Source of the DNA: Acanthaster planci
Lineage: Eukaryota; Echinodermata; Asteroidea; Valvatida; Acanthasteridae
NCBI RefSeq assembly: GCF_001949145.1
Contig: NW_019091797.1
Location: forward strand, 851 to 23,157
Direction: 5' to 3'
Length of the DNA stretch: 22,307 nt
The translations under genes and the position numbers were made by a program. Positions 8,999-18,473 of this stretch are shown here, piece by piece; the stretch's first letter is position 1; each line of letters opens with the position of its first letter. The notes under the pieces were generated by a model. It saw nothing but the letters and a program-made list of their open reading frames with translations. It was not told where the DNA came from and did not search any database.

Positions 8999-9218
8999 CC
9001 AGGCTCGGTCATGACTCTGCAAATGGCCCGGCTCAAAGTCTCCGATTTGAGACCACTGATGTCCAACTTGAGACCGGCGCCTTGTGCCTCTACGCGGACC
9101 ACGTTATCCATCTGGTCCTCCCAAAGTGGTATACCCACCATAGGCACACCTTCCCACATGGCTTCATACGTGCTGAAAGCACCACCATGAACGACGTACA
9201 CGCGGACATTGACGTGGT
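8999..9218 (-). CDS. UDP-glycosyltransferase, coding exon 4 (UDP-sugar-binding signature)
   Basis: A 220-base exon between acceptor TTTTTTCAACAG (9219-9221) and donor GTAAGA (from 8998). It encodes DHVNVRVYVVHGGAFSTYEA, then MWEGVPMVGIPLWEDQMDN and GAGLKLDISGLKSETLSRAI. This is the GT1 signature, with the His-Gly-Gly that contacts the UDP diphosphate, the Ser/Thr-x-x-Glu that binds ribose, and the terminal Asp-Gln that binds the sugar. All of these are present and in order. Both flanking phases (1 and 2) fit the neighbouring exons. The equivalent exon of vertebrate UGT genes is, as I recall, also 220 bases, so the gene structure looks ancient. Confidence 0.93.
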
Positions 9219-9756
9219 CTGTTGAAAAAACAAACGAGTATGGCGTGCACCTTTGATTGTACTCCGGCATAGAAATATCTGTATTAAAAATACAGATAAC
9301 TAAAGCTTTGATAAAAAAATTATTTGATATAACACGATGTTCAAAAGCTGTCGAACTTCCTTGATCACCTGGAATCCTGCTTCTTCGTAATTAAATTAAC
9401 GTGTTTTAGATGGGATACGGTTGAGTAATATGTACAGTAAAGGAGTCCCTTTAGGCCCACATACAATGAGTCGGGCACTCTTTTTAAGATAAGGTCATTT
9501 TCGTATTGTACATTTACATCTGGGAACCAGACAAATGAGATGGTCTTATTATGTCCTGTGTACATCTAAAAGCTGGAAACGCTTTTATAGCGAGGGGGCC
9601 AGTCTATTTCAGTGTCATTTCAGCGGCGGTATGTTCCTACAAGCACGTGTGCGTGTATCATTTCTAGAGAAAAAAGGATGAGGAAAAAACTCGTCGCTGC
9701 ACCACTTTTGGAGCGAGTCCCTGACCAGAAACTGTAGACTTGGGGAGGGGGGCTGA

Positions 9757-9806
9757 CAGAGATATCTCTATTCCTAACAGAAATATCTCTGTTTCTAAGA
9801 TATCTC
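9757..9806. repeat. Tandem 21-bp repeat, about 2.4 units
   Basis: Two adjacent units read CAGAGATATCTCTATTCCTAA-like (9757-9777) and CAGAAATATCTCTGTTTCTAA-like (9778-9798), followed by a partial GATATCTC. Each contains the GATATC or AATATC palindromic core. Intronic; no function inferred. Confidence 0.7.
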
Positions 9807-12800
9807 ATTCGGTGTGCATGGCTCGCAGTTTTCGGCAGTGCACATATGCGCAATTCTTCACGGTAACTTGGACGCATGAGGTATGCTCAGAATTTTGTAG
9901 GTAGGAATGGCGGATTTTAAAAGACTGGTTTTCTGGCACTTCGTCTCTTGTGAATGCTATTCGGCCGTGCTCGCCAGGGCATGTTACATGCAAGGTACAC
10001 CGGCCAAAACAGTAAAACTGGCCTTGGGGCAGGACTAGTTCTAGAGTCGCGCTGCACCAAATAGAAAAAGAGCAATTCGGTCGACCCAATTAATTTTTGG
10101 TTTCAGATAGACAACTTAATACACTGGAGAAGTTAAAGAGCAAACAAACGAACACAAGATCTTAGCAACAAGTAGGCATTGCGCAACACCTGTGTTTGTT
10201 TTCTGATCAACTGTGCCTTGTTCTTGAACCAAAATTACAAATTATGCTCTGACAAATTTTACTTTGCCTTGATAAAGTTAATTTGAAGGTGTAGGGGCTT
10301 CCTACAAAATCTATAGACAAGTCTCATTCACCGAACAGTTAGCGTCATCATCAATCGAGTTCCGCCTTAACACTAAACTTGAAATCAAGCCGTAAGTTCA
10401 TCGTGTTTGTCGTCCATACGCTGCGTCATTTTACAATTTGTGCGAAGCCCATTCACTGCTCCCGGCGATCCATCCAGCATACCACACCGATTTTGCCCTT
10501 CCTCAGGGGCTGTTCAGTACCGGGTTACGGTGCACGTCGGCCCAGGACTCTTGTGCCTGCTGTTACAGAGCAACTGGCGCATGAATTAAATGTAGTTGTT
10601 TTTCCGATAATGTTTTTACTGTGTTCCAATCATTGTTTTTATTCTGAGTATATATCAATCTACCCCAAAGGCAATGGAATCGTCTAAAAGTTAAAAGTTT
10701 TAGCCAATCATTTGTTTGTCATTCCCGCGTAGACGTAATTCTGCCATTCGTTCGCGAAGTGGGAAAACGCCTTCCCGTCTTACGCAACGGTGTTTTGTTC
10801 AGGCCGTGGTAATTGTCAAAACGCCCATCGTATTATTGTGAATCAAATCGATGAAAAATAGGTGGCATTGTACAATCGGACACAATTAGAATCTTTGGGT
10901 GCATGTTGGATTTTTCTTATGTGAGAGAGAGATAGAGAGTCAGAAGTCATTTTTGACTTGCTGGAGAAAGACAGAGGTTGGGAGAGTGACTGTGTGATGC
11001 AACACCGGTTTTGACTCCCTAGCATCAGAAATCTGAGCCAGCAGATTTAGCTTTGTTGTGGATCTGTTTTGACCACTTTGGAAAAGGGCGGGAAAATCTG
11101 TTTCCATGAGAATGAGGCAAACTGTGGCCTATTAACGACACATGGCAACAGTTCAACTCCCAAGGCAGTTGTTCAGCAAATTACCGTCAGTGTTGTAAAA
11201 GCCTGCAGATGATAAAGTTTTGTCGTAATTGTAGTAGTAAGACTATTAAGCTGATCCTGGAGATCGAGGCTGATGATTTTGGAGAAGATCGGAAATTTAC
11301 ATTCATGAAAATAAGGATAGTGATATACGATTTGTGGTAATTTGGAATTGTGGAGATCGAGATTGGCAAAGAAACAAATTGGAGCATGATTTCTTTAAAG
11401 CTGTTAAGGTGTTGGTTTTATATTTATTGCTGATGGCCTTATGTTGAGACTGGTTCCACTGACTCTACCAATGACTGCTAAGAAACGTAGACTGAACTTG
11501 CTCTACTTGACCGAGCTTTGGGCTGATCTACTGCAGTTTTGTTAGACGCCAGATTCAAGGCGCTAAAGAAACTTCAACAGATGCTGGACTGATTAATTTT
11601 GCGATTTTAATAATTTAAAGTGGTTATCTGATGAAACCTTTCATTTTCATGATTGATGTGATGATCCCAGAGTCACTTGATTGACTAATTGAGTCTTTAT
11701 GACTTAATCACAGACCAGTAAATAATTAACAGTTCTGTAAGAAGATCACTTTCTAATACCATATCGAGCTCGTGTTGTAAATATTGGAATTCCAGAAGAC
11801 CGTTTGATCTTGTTATTTATTTTGATTATCAATGCATCCTATAGGATCCGGGGTCGCCATTGCTAATTGTGAATAGCCAAATGTCGGAGTGGTGACTCCC
11901 GCCTAACGACTAGATCAACCTGAATCAGGATAGATATTCATGTTGCAACAACTGAACTGCATAATTCAAATATTTCCATGTAGAGCGCCAATAGTAGCTC
12001 ACGCTAAAGAACAGACTCATTAATTTATTTATAGGGATGAGTACAATTGATTAGTGCCAGTTTCTTTCATATCTTGCATAAATATCCCTTTCAATGCGAC
12101 GCTTAGAGGCAAAGTTTACAGAACTATATTCAAGAACAAATCTATTAAGTATCTTTTTCTGCTAAGAGAATCGATGCTTTTTGGCAATTCATCTTTTTCA
12201 GGATAACGTGAACACCCTCTTCAATGAAAAAGACTGTGGTTGTTGTTAATAAGGGGTTCAACTGCCCAATCAAAGTGGCCCTAAAATAAATATTCATATT
12301 CTTAGCCAATCAGAGTGCTCTGTCCAATTTTGGTAGCAAGCCCCATATGTTGTGCACAAAAGGGCTTGCAGATTGTTCAAGTGGGTATTTAATTGGGACC
12401 CGTCAGACGCACATATTGGGGAGCGAGGTTGTACTGACCGCTCCCGCGTGTTATCAAACTTCACGCTGAACCGCACCGCGTACGTATTACACGAGGAAGG
12501 GGGACTACACCCAGCCAATTACCGACTTGATTTAAGTTTACCTCAGCACTTGATTAATAAAGCCTTGAATCCATGCAAATTATGTTCAGTGCAATCTTTA
12601 CATTTGCACAAATCTACAACTGTTCTCTTTGCGGAGCAGATTTCCCATTGAGTTGACTTTATTCAAAGCACGAAGGAGTTTGCTTTCCTGCATGTTGCGA
12701 GATGTACTCTGCGTTGGGGAGATGCTAAATTTAACAGTTGTAGCCTGTGACTCGGACCTAACAACTGACCCTGGCAATTAAGCTTTAAATTATTTTATAG

Positions 12801-12911
12801 AATTTTTCATAACGGGCAAAAAATTCCTCCGTGCTTTAAAGTGAATCGGCTCGGCACGGAGTTGCTGTATCAAAAATTTGTGTTCAAGAGTTCAAGGCAT
12901 GAATGCAGCTC

Positions 12912-12930
12912 AACAAAACAAAACAAAACA
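12912..12930. repeat. AAAAC microsatellite
   Basis: A short run of AACAAAACAAAACAAAACA in the UGT intron. Confidence 0.8.
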
Positions 12931-13211
12931 GCCCCGTTAAGTGTGCACCCTTAGCCTGCACTACCGACTTTGCCACTTGTCAACCTGACAATTTCACCTG
13001 ATACTCGAGGCCCTGCTGACAAATCATCCCCCGTATGTGAAAACACATCTCCGCTCACGATCATAATTGTTAAATCATCCGTGACTTTATATTCATTCAT
13101 AAAAATTTCAAGCTAGTCTCCGAGATATCCATTTTCTTTTGACCTATAGAGGAACCGAGACGACGCATTCATGCATGAAACAATCCGAGCACAAAGCGCG
13201 CAATACGAGTG

Positions 13212-13212
13212 N
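13212..13212. other. Single ambiguous base (N)
   Basis: One N inside UGT intron 3. Elsewhere in this window, single Ns mark joins between overlapping homologous segments. Here no repeated sequence flanks the N, so it may be either a simple miscall or an abutting join. Confidence 0.9.
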
Positions 13213-14029
13213 AACACACTAATTTCTTGTTTATATCTGTCGATTGTGGGACACGTCGAAGGGTCACTACTAATTTTCATATATTTGCATTTGGTTCGGC
13301 TTATGAAAACATCTGAGCAACGTCTGAAACCGAGTCCCTCCGATGTAGTTTCGAGCGCCTCCAAGTGTCGATCTTTCACCTGCTTGCACGCCTCATCGCT
13401 ACTAATTGTTTCAGACGTCGACAATTGGCCGTACTTAATTTAAAATTTGCTTCTAATTTGGTTCGGTGTGACTCTAGAACGCCTGTCTGAAACGGGGTAA
13501 AGCCGGCCAAGCACATATTTATTCCCTTATTAAAAATATCTGTCTGTTCATAGTAGCGGTTGTCTAGGTGTGTGTGGCGTTAGCCTGGGAGAAGTTAATC
13601 CCTGCTGGGCGGACTGTCTGCAGTGGAATGTGTTTGTAAACCCCATCACACAGGTAGGCCTACACTTTTAGCAGCAATTTTTGGCAAGAAAACTTACAGT
13701 TTAGCAGCGACTTGTAGGTTTTACGTACAAGCATATTTTTTTAGAAATGGTCCCCAAAAGCCACAGAGGAAGTTTTCAGAGTGAGTCCACTTCTCAAAAT
13801 ATTACCTAGTCCATAGTCGTGAACTGTGCCGAAATTCAGGCTTGTACGTAAACACCAACATTATTTCCACATATCTGCCTAACTAATTTTTTTTTCTGAT
13901 GTACAGAGTCTCTTTATCAATGCCTGCCACCATATATAAAGTAGTATAATGACATCTTGAATCAAAGGTTTTGAAGATTCCCTGGTTCTACCAGAAATTA
14001 CTGAAATACATGAGGATCAATATAAATAC

Positions 14030-14267
14030 CCAGGATTTTCATCATTGGCAACCCTTTCGCAACCATGGTGTTGTTTCCTAGCCGGATTCCCGTCAGATTC
14101 TCATTTGACTTCCACAGCACGCGATAGGGGAGGGAAGCAAAAGCGTCTGCGAAGATTTGGCCTTGTTCCTGCCCAATTTTCCTCAAAAGGGAACTTAGGG
14201 CGAAGAACACCACCCCATCTGGTGCTGTATCCAGGAACTTGGCAACATCCTCGTCCATCTGGAAAGT
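14030..14267 (-). CDS. UDP-glycosyltransferase, coding exon 3 (start of the C-terminal donor domain)
   Basis: A 238-base exon after acceptor CTTTGTCAG (14268-14270), ending before GTATTT. It begins in phase 0 with TFQMDEDVAKFL, continues DTAPDGVVFFALSSLLRKI, then IFADAFASLPYRVLWK and RLGNNTMVAKGLPMMKIL. The order matches the first part of the UGT C-terminal domain. In vertebrate UGT1 this region is, as I recall, split into two exons; here it is one. Two donor-site positions are unusual. The common (S)LGS loop reads ALSS, and the near-invariant W-x-P-Q before the HGG motif reads G-L-P-M. The frame is open, so these are substitutions and not frame damage. An alternative acceptor nine bases further in (TTCCAG) would keep the frame and drop three residues. 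Confidence 0.88.
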
Positions 14268-15182
14268 CTGACAAAGAAAAAGTACCATCGTCACCATCAC
14301 AATTCTGACGTTGCATGCGCATAGGCGTGGATATCATAATAGCCCAAGGTTTTATCGCTTCGATCGTGACCTTGTCCATTTTAGCTATTGACTCTTAAAT
14401 TCAGTTGACCTGTCGATGTTTGGGGTTAAATTTGGCTCTGATAAGATTGGTCATTTTACCATTCTAACTTGGGCATATAACGTCAGGCATCAAACCAGAT
14501 CCCTAACCATTTTAAGTTAGATACAATACATAATGATGGAGATGTTCTTTTGGCTTTTATTTGGATTAACCCTAAAGACCCTTGACGCATTCTTAAAGAT
14601 CGTGCCCAGTCCTCAGAATTATTTAATTCCATTGATGTCTTGGAAATTGTTTCAACTCCATTATTATTTTTTGGAAATCAATTGACTTTCTTGCAATCAA
14701 TCACTTTTTGCTGAGACAGGTAGATCAATATGTTAACTTCTGCTAGTGATGCCCTCACTGCACCGGCCGACATATGCAGTGACAGTTGAAACAATACGGT
14801 TATGATATATTACTTATTGAAATGTTATATTTATGGTGAATGTTCTAATAACCAAGTTTCCGATGTTCAATGGATTGATCCTAGAAGAGTTCAACCTACC
14901 AACCCTTGTGATTTAAAAGAAAACTGCGCATTTTATGAAGAAATTCCCCCATTGAATATCTAGTAAGCTAACGACTCCATTCCCTCCGTGTTCCCCGAAA
15001 AAGTCCGATTTCTTTAAAGGTGTTCTAGAGTCAGACATAGCAACTACTGAATCAATTTATTGTTCGCTCTATTTCGTCCCGCAAAGTTCAACCACTTTTC
15101 ATTTTAATGGAGTGTATTTATATAAATTTTGGCTTAACGAGTGTCACAAGAGAGGTTTAGAAAGTTGCCGATGGTCACCTAC
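14268..15182 (-). other. UGT intron 2 (phase 0)
   Basis: A 915-base AT-rich intron with donor CAAATG|GTAGGT and acceptor TTTGTCAG. No other feature was recognised beyond a small inverted pair CACTGCA/TGCAGTG near 14757-14783. Confidence 0.8.
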
Positions 15183-15507
15183 CATTTGATTGGAGTTCAA
15201 TCCGGCATGGTAGAGGACATACTTTATATTGGGCTGCAAAGGTCGAGGAAATTCCAGTCCAAAGCTCCCGTGCATGAAGTACAGCAAAGCTTGTTTGTGT
15301 GACTCTAGGGTGCTGATCTCCGGCTTGATGTTATACTTGTCCTTCAACTTATCATATCTAACGAAGTTAGCGCTGTCGAGTTGAAAATGCACGATGTTGA
15401 AGTAGAAGTGACCTAGGACGTTTTTGAGTCGCTGAAGGAATGTCATTCTGTCAGTAAGTCCCATGACACGCTCTGGTATATAAGACGGATCGACAGGCAA
15501 TCCAGTC
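15183..15507 (-). CDS. UDP-glycosyltransferase, coding exon 2 (second half of the acceptor-binding domain)
   Basis: A 325-base exon after acceptor TTTGCACCCAG (15508-15510). Its first base completes a Trp codon begun at the end of exon 1. It encodes TGLPVDPSYIPERVMGLTDR, followed by MTFLQRLKNVLGHFY, a charged helical region (YDKLKDKYNIKPEIS), and FGLEFPRPLQPNIKYV. These are the usual UGT landmarks: the P-x-S-Y-[VI]-P element, the MTFxxRxxN element, and the E-x-PRPLxPN element that precedes the domain linker. The exon ends in phase 0 at GTAGGT. There are no stops. Confidence 0.9.
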
Positions 15508-16927
15508 CTGGGTGCAAACAGAATGATTGGACTGTTAACAGGCAGTCTAGCTTTTGTCTGCGTTATGAAATATTTGATCTCTCCAGTGCCAACGTAGCAA
15601 CGTAGTTTAGCTCAGCCTAAAACGCATCGGGTATTTAATCTCTTTGATATCTTTCTTGCCCCTTACCACCCCGCCATTTTTTTCAGAATGTGGCTGAACC
15701 CACTGAGCTTCTACACTACAATGTGTCGATAGAGCTGGGTATGCCCAACATTGGTTATCCCGCAGAATTTAATAATAAAAATTTATAAAATTGCGAGTAC
15801 TGGGTTGTTTACTGCCTTTTTAAAATCTTTACTTTAGTGTCATGGTTCCTCTAATAATTTCTGTTTCTGACAATCCTGACTGACTTTCCTCTGTTCAACT
15901 GATTTCGTTCTTTTCCTTCTTTCCTCTCATTATTTCTTCTTGGAAGTCATCAGTTTTCTCTTACTATGGTCCCTTATCCCTTATTTCATTTTACACGCAC
16001 CGTTACGTTTGTCCTTGTTCTTTTTAGGCATGCCTAGATTTGTTAAAGTTGCCACCTGTAAAATTGCAGGTTGGGACGTGGATGAATCAGTCTAGTCGAA
16101 CTCTCGATCCATTAGGCAAGTGTTCATACAGTAGGAGAATCTTAGACACTTGGTGGCGGTAAACTGACTTGTCCTTTTTTTGTGGTTTTGTTTTTGTCTT
16201 GTTTTGTTTTTCTTTTGTTTTTTTTTTTTTTTTTGGTTTGTTTCATTACACAACTGTCTTGGGATACACCAAGTATTTTCCTATGGGAAAATGGTTTTAT
16301 TACCAGTCTTGAGAGGAGAATAGTCTTCACACCTCGTAAAAGCTTAACCTGTCGAAATGTTGGACTTACCCAGAGTCACAATTATAGCCTTTAAGAAAAA
16401 GGGAAAAAAAGAGATTTTGCGACGGACCCATATTGATTTTTTGAGCATGTGCATAATTGGCTAAAATATGACGTAAACAACGTTGCATTGGTAACGTGGG
16501 ACCAGTATGTTTACCGTCACCAAATCTCAAAAGTCTCTCATAAAGACCACGCACAATAAAGCACTTCATGCTTCATTACTCTTGGACAAGTACATTATTT
16601 CTTATTCCTACATAACTTTGCCCTCCCTCCTTCCCCGCCCTCTGATTTTGTAAATGACTTTCCAAACAATGAGGGGTTTTTTGTTTGTTTTTAGCTACTT
16701 CGTATACACTCTTTTGACACTGTCCCCTATCCGAGAATGCGTCTATTTCTTCTGAGACATTTGTTTCTATAGTTATTATTTTCTACAGCGTGACGTGAAG
16801 TAGTTAATCTTTCTGGTTCCAACATACAACACTGACATTAAATGACATTTCAGTGGAAATACTGGTATTTAAATTTAACACGCATTAACGTTAAAAACAA
16901 AATGATAAAGTTTTGAAAGAGACGTAC
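15508..16927 (-). other. UGT intron 1 (phase 2)
   Basis: A 1420-base intron between the first coding exon at 16928-17517 and exon 2, with donor GATG|GTACGT and acceptor GCACCCAG. It contains a T-rich tract (below) and no gene. Its end near exon 1 (16767-16927) is repeated at 17624-17782. Confidence 0.8.
16177..16245. repeat. T-rich low-complexity tract with a 17-T run
   Basis: A poly-T-rich tract with 17 consecutive T at 16218-16234. On the minus strand it reads as poly-A and could be the tail of an old retroposed sequence, but no body was recognised. Confidence 0.75.
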
Positions 16928-17622
16928 CATCCTGCATGTTTTGTAGGAATCGCAAAGAAGACAGAGTTCAGGACGAATGGGATGTCTAAAGCCTGCGCCA
17001 ACATCGGGCTGCAAGGTATGTAGTCATCTCCAACAAGCATGTCAAATTTTTCTTCTTGCAAGCGTTTCATGGTTGCTGAATCGGAGAACAGGTCGTCACA
17101 TTCTTGCAGATACATATCTCTGATTTTCAACTTGTCGCGCATGTCTTTTTCTAATAACCATCGGAAACCAAGGAAATTCAACTGCCCTGCCAGGCCTGCT
17201 TCAGACATATTGTCGTTCACGGTATCCCTGTCTTGTTTGGTATAAGACGAGTTGAAGACGACCAAAGACAAGTCAGCATCTTTTTGCACTAAACTTGTAG
17301 GATTTGAGCTGCTCACTACGGAGACAACGTGATGACCTTTGCGGGCTAATGCTCGGCCTGACTCGACAAGGTTGATGTAGTGGCTTCCTGCGACAATAGA
17401 AGCGAAATACAGGAATTTGTACTTTTCCCCGCCCTTTGTATTCCCCGCATCGCTGCTGCAAGCTGGCAAAGCGAACGAGGAGAACAAAATCGAAAGAAAT
17501 AAAAATAAAAGCGACATTGTCAGCGATTAATCCGTCTGAGAAATGAAGAAAAGAAAACACAGGTGAAAATGCACGAAATTATTTATGAAACTGGACTTGA
17601 TAAACTATTATAAGCACATGTG
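16767..17622. repeat. Homologous block L1 (contains UGT exon 1, copy A)
   Basis: About 96% similar to 17624-18473 by hand comparison of the exon and flanks. It ends with CACATGTG directly before the N at 17623. Copy L2 starts right after that N at the equivalent of position 16767. Confidence 0.9.
16928..17517 (-). CDS. UDP-glycosyltransferase, first coding exon, copy A
   Basis: ATG at 17517-17515; 196 codons plus two bases, ending GATG|GTACGT in phase 2, which fits exon 2. Residues 1-20 (MSLLFLFLSILFSSFALPAC) are a signal peptide that would direct the enzyme to the ER lumen. GSHYINLVESGRALARKGHH (44-63) holds the likely catalytic base His46. FDMLVGDDYIPCSPMLAQAL (158-177) holds Asp164/165, one of which should be its partner Asp. 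This half binds the acceptor (lipophilic) substrate. A CTCAG preceded by a long pyrimidine tract (acceptor at 17536-17538) lies 18 bases upstream of the ATG, suggesting a non-coding 5' exon further right. Joined in order with exons 2-5, it gives an uninterrupted 553-codon gene, the normal size for the family. Confidence 0.92.
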
Positions 17623-17623
17623 N
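17623..17623. other. Single N at the join between homologous blocks L1 and L2
   Basis: The base is unresolved. Homology to the left block restarts exactly on its right side, which is the pattern of two overlapping contigs placed end to end. Confidence 0.95.
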
Positions 17624-18473
17624 TTATAGTTATTATTTTCTACAGCGGGACGTGAAGTAGTTAATCTTTCTGGTGCCAACATACAACACTGACATTAAAT
17701 GACATTTCAGCAGAAATACTGGTATTTAAAGTTAACATGCATTAATGTTAAAAAAAATGATAAAGTTTTGAAAGAAACGTACCATCTTGCATGTTTTGTA
17801 GGAATCGCAAAGAAGACAGAGTTCAGGACGAATGGGATGTCTAAAGCCTGCGCCAACATCGGGCTGCAAGGTAAGTAGTCATCTCCAACAAGCATGTCAA
17901 ATTTTTCTTCTTGCAAACGTTTCATGGTTGCTGAATCGGAGAACAGGTCGTCACATTCTCGCAGACACATGTCTTTGATTTTCATCTTGTCACGCATGTC
18001 TTTTTCTAATAACCATCGGTAACCAAGGAAATTCAACTGCCCTGCCAGGCCTGCTGCAGTCATATTGCCATTCAAGCTATCCCTGTCTTGTTTGGTAACG
18101 GACGAGTTGAAGACGACCACAGACAAGTCAGCATCTTTTTGCACTAAACTTGTAGGATTTGAGCTGCTCACTACGGAGACAACGTGATGACCTTGGCGGG
18201 CTAATGCTCGCCCTGACTCGACAAGGTTGATGTAGTGGCTTCCTGCGGCAATAGAAGCGAAATACAGGAATTTGTACTTTTCCCCGCCCTTTGTATTCCC
18301 CGCATCGCTGCTGCAAGCTGGCAAAGCGAACGAGGAGAACAAAATCGAAAGAAATAAAAATAAAAGCGACATCGTAAGCGATTAATCCGTCTGAGAAATG
18401 AAGAAAAGAAAACGCAGGTGAAATGCACAAAATTATTTATCAAACTGGACTTGATAAACTATTATCACATGTG
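17624..18473. repeat. Homologous block L2 (contains UGT exon 1, copy B)
   Basis: The direct counterpart of 16767-17622. It starts at the N and runs on without a break into block R1 at 18474. It contains the same intron-1 end, first exon and 5' flank. Confidence 0.9.
17783..18372 (-). CDS. UDP-glycosyltransferase, first coding exon, copy B (probable second allele)
   Basis: The same 590-base length, ATG, signal peptide, catalytic His46 and GDD motif as copy A, with no indels and the same phase-2 donor (AGATG|GTACGT). I count 23 base differences, about 17 changing the residue and 6 silent, giving about 16 residue differences. The same upstream acceptor-like CTCAG is at 18391-18393. It could in principle splice to the shared exon 2 as an alternative first exon, as in the vertebrate UGT1A locus. 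The N-bounded arrangement of this block makes a misplaced second haplotype more likely. No exons 2-5 belonging to copy B alone were found. Confidence 0.75.

Larger units (their letters stand above)
9219..14029 (-). other. UGT intron 3 (phase 1), 4.8 kb
   Basis: A long intron with donor CTGG|GTATTT at 14029 and acceptor CAACAG at 9219. No gene is supported inside. It holds a 21-base repeat (9757-9806), a frame at 9805-10089 that may belong to an old repeat, a GA-rich tract near 10920-10940, a hairpin-forming pair GCAAGCCC/GGGCTTGC at 12336-12369 in a GC-richer patch, an AAAAC microsatellite (12912-12930), and one ambiguous base at 13212. Confidence 0.75.

Noticed and set aside
9757-9806. CRISPR-like repeat
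   Set aside because: Units are directly adjacent with no spacers, and the context is a eukaryotic intron.
12352-12651. 99-codon plus-strand open frame
   Set aside because: No domain or splice context. It lies antisense within the UGT intron in a GC-richer patch, so it is likely chance or repeat-derived.
13113-13443. Overlapping open frames on both strands around the N at 13212
   Set aside because: Both include the ambiguous base, have no domain, and fall inside a UGT intron.
14045-14308. Plus-strand open frame over UGT exon 3
   Set aside because: It is the antisense of a well-supported exon and has no domain.
16928-18372. A UGT1A-like array of alternative first exons sharing exons 2-5
   Set aside because: Phases would allow it, but the second exon lies in a block bounded by single Ns whose two halves match the two flanks. 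A misplaced allele explains this better. Kept as the alternative in the exon B entry.
17273-18443. Extra minus-strand frames over the UGT first exons
   Set aside because: They are out-of-phase shadows of the UGT coding frame; their similarity to each other only reflects the block duplication.
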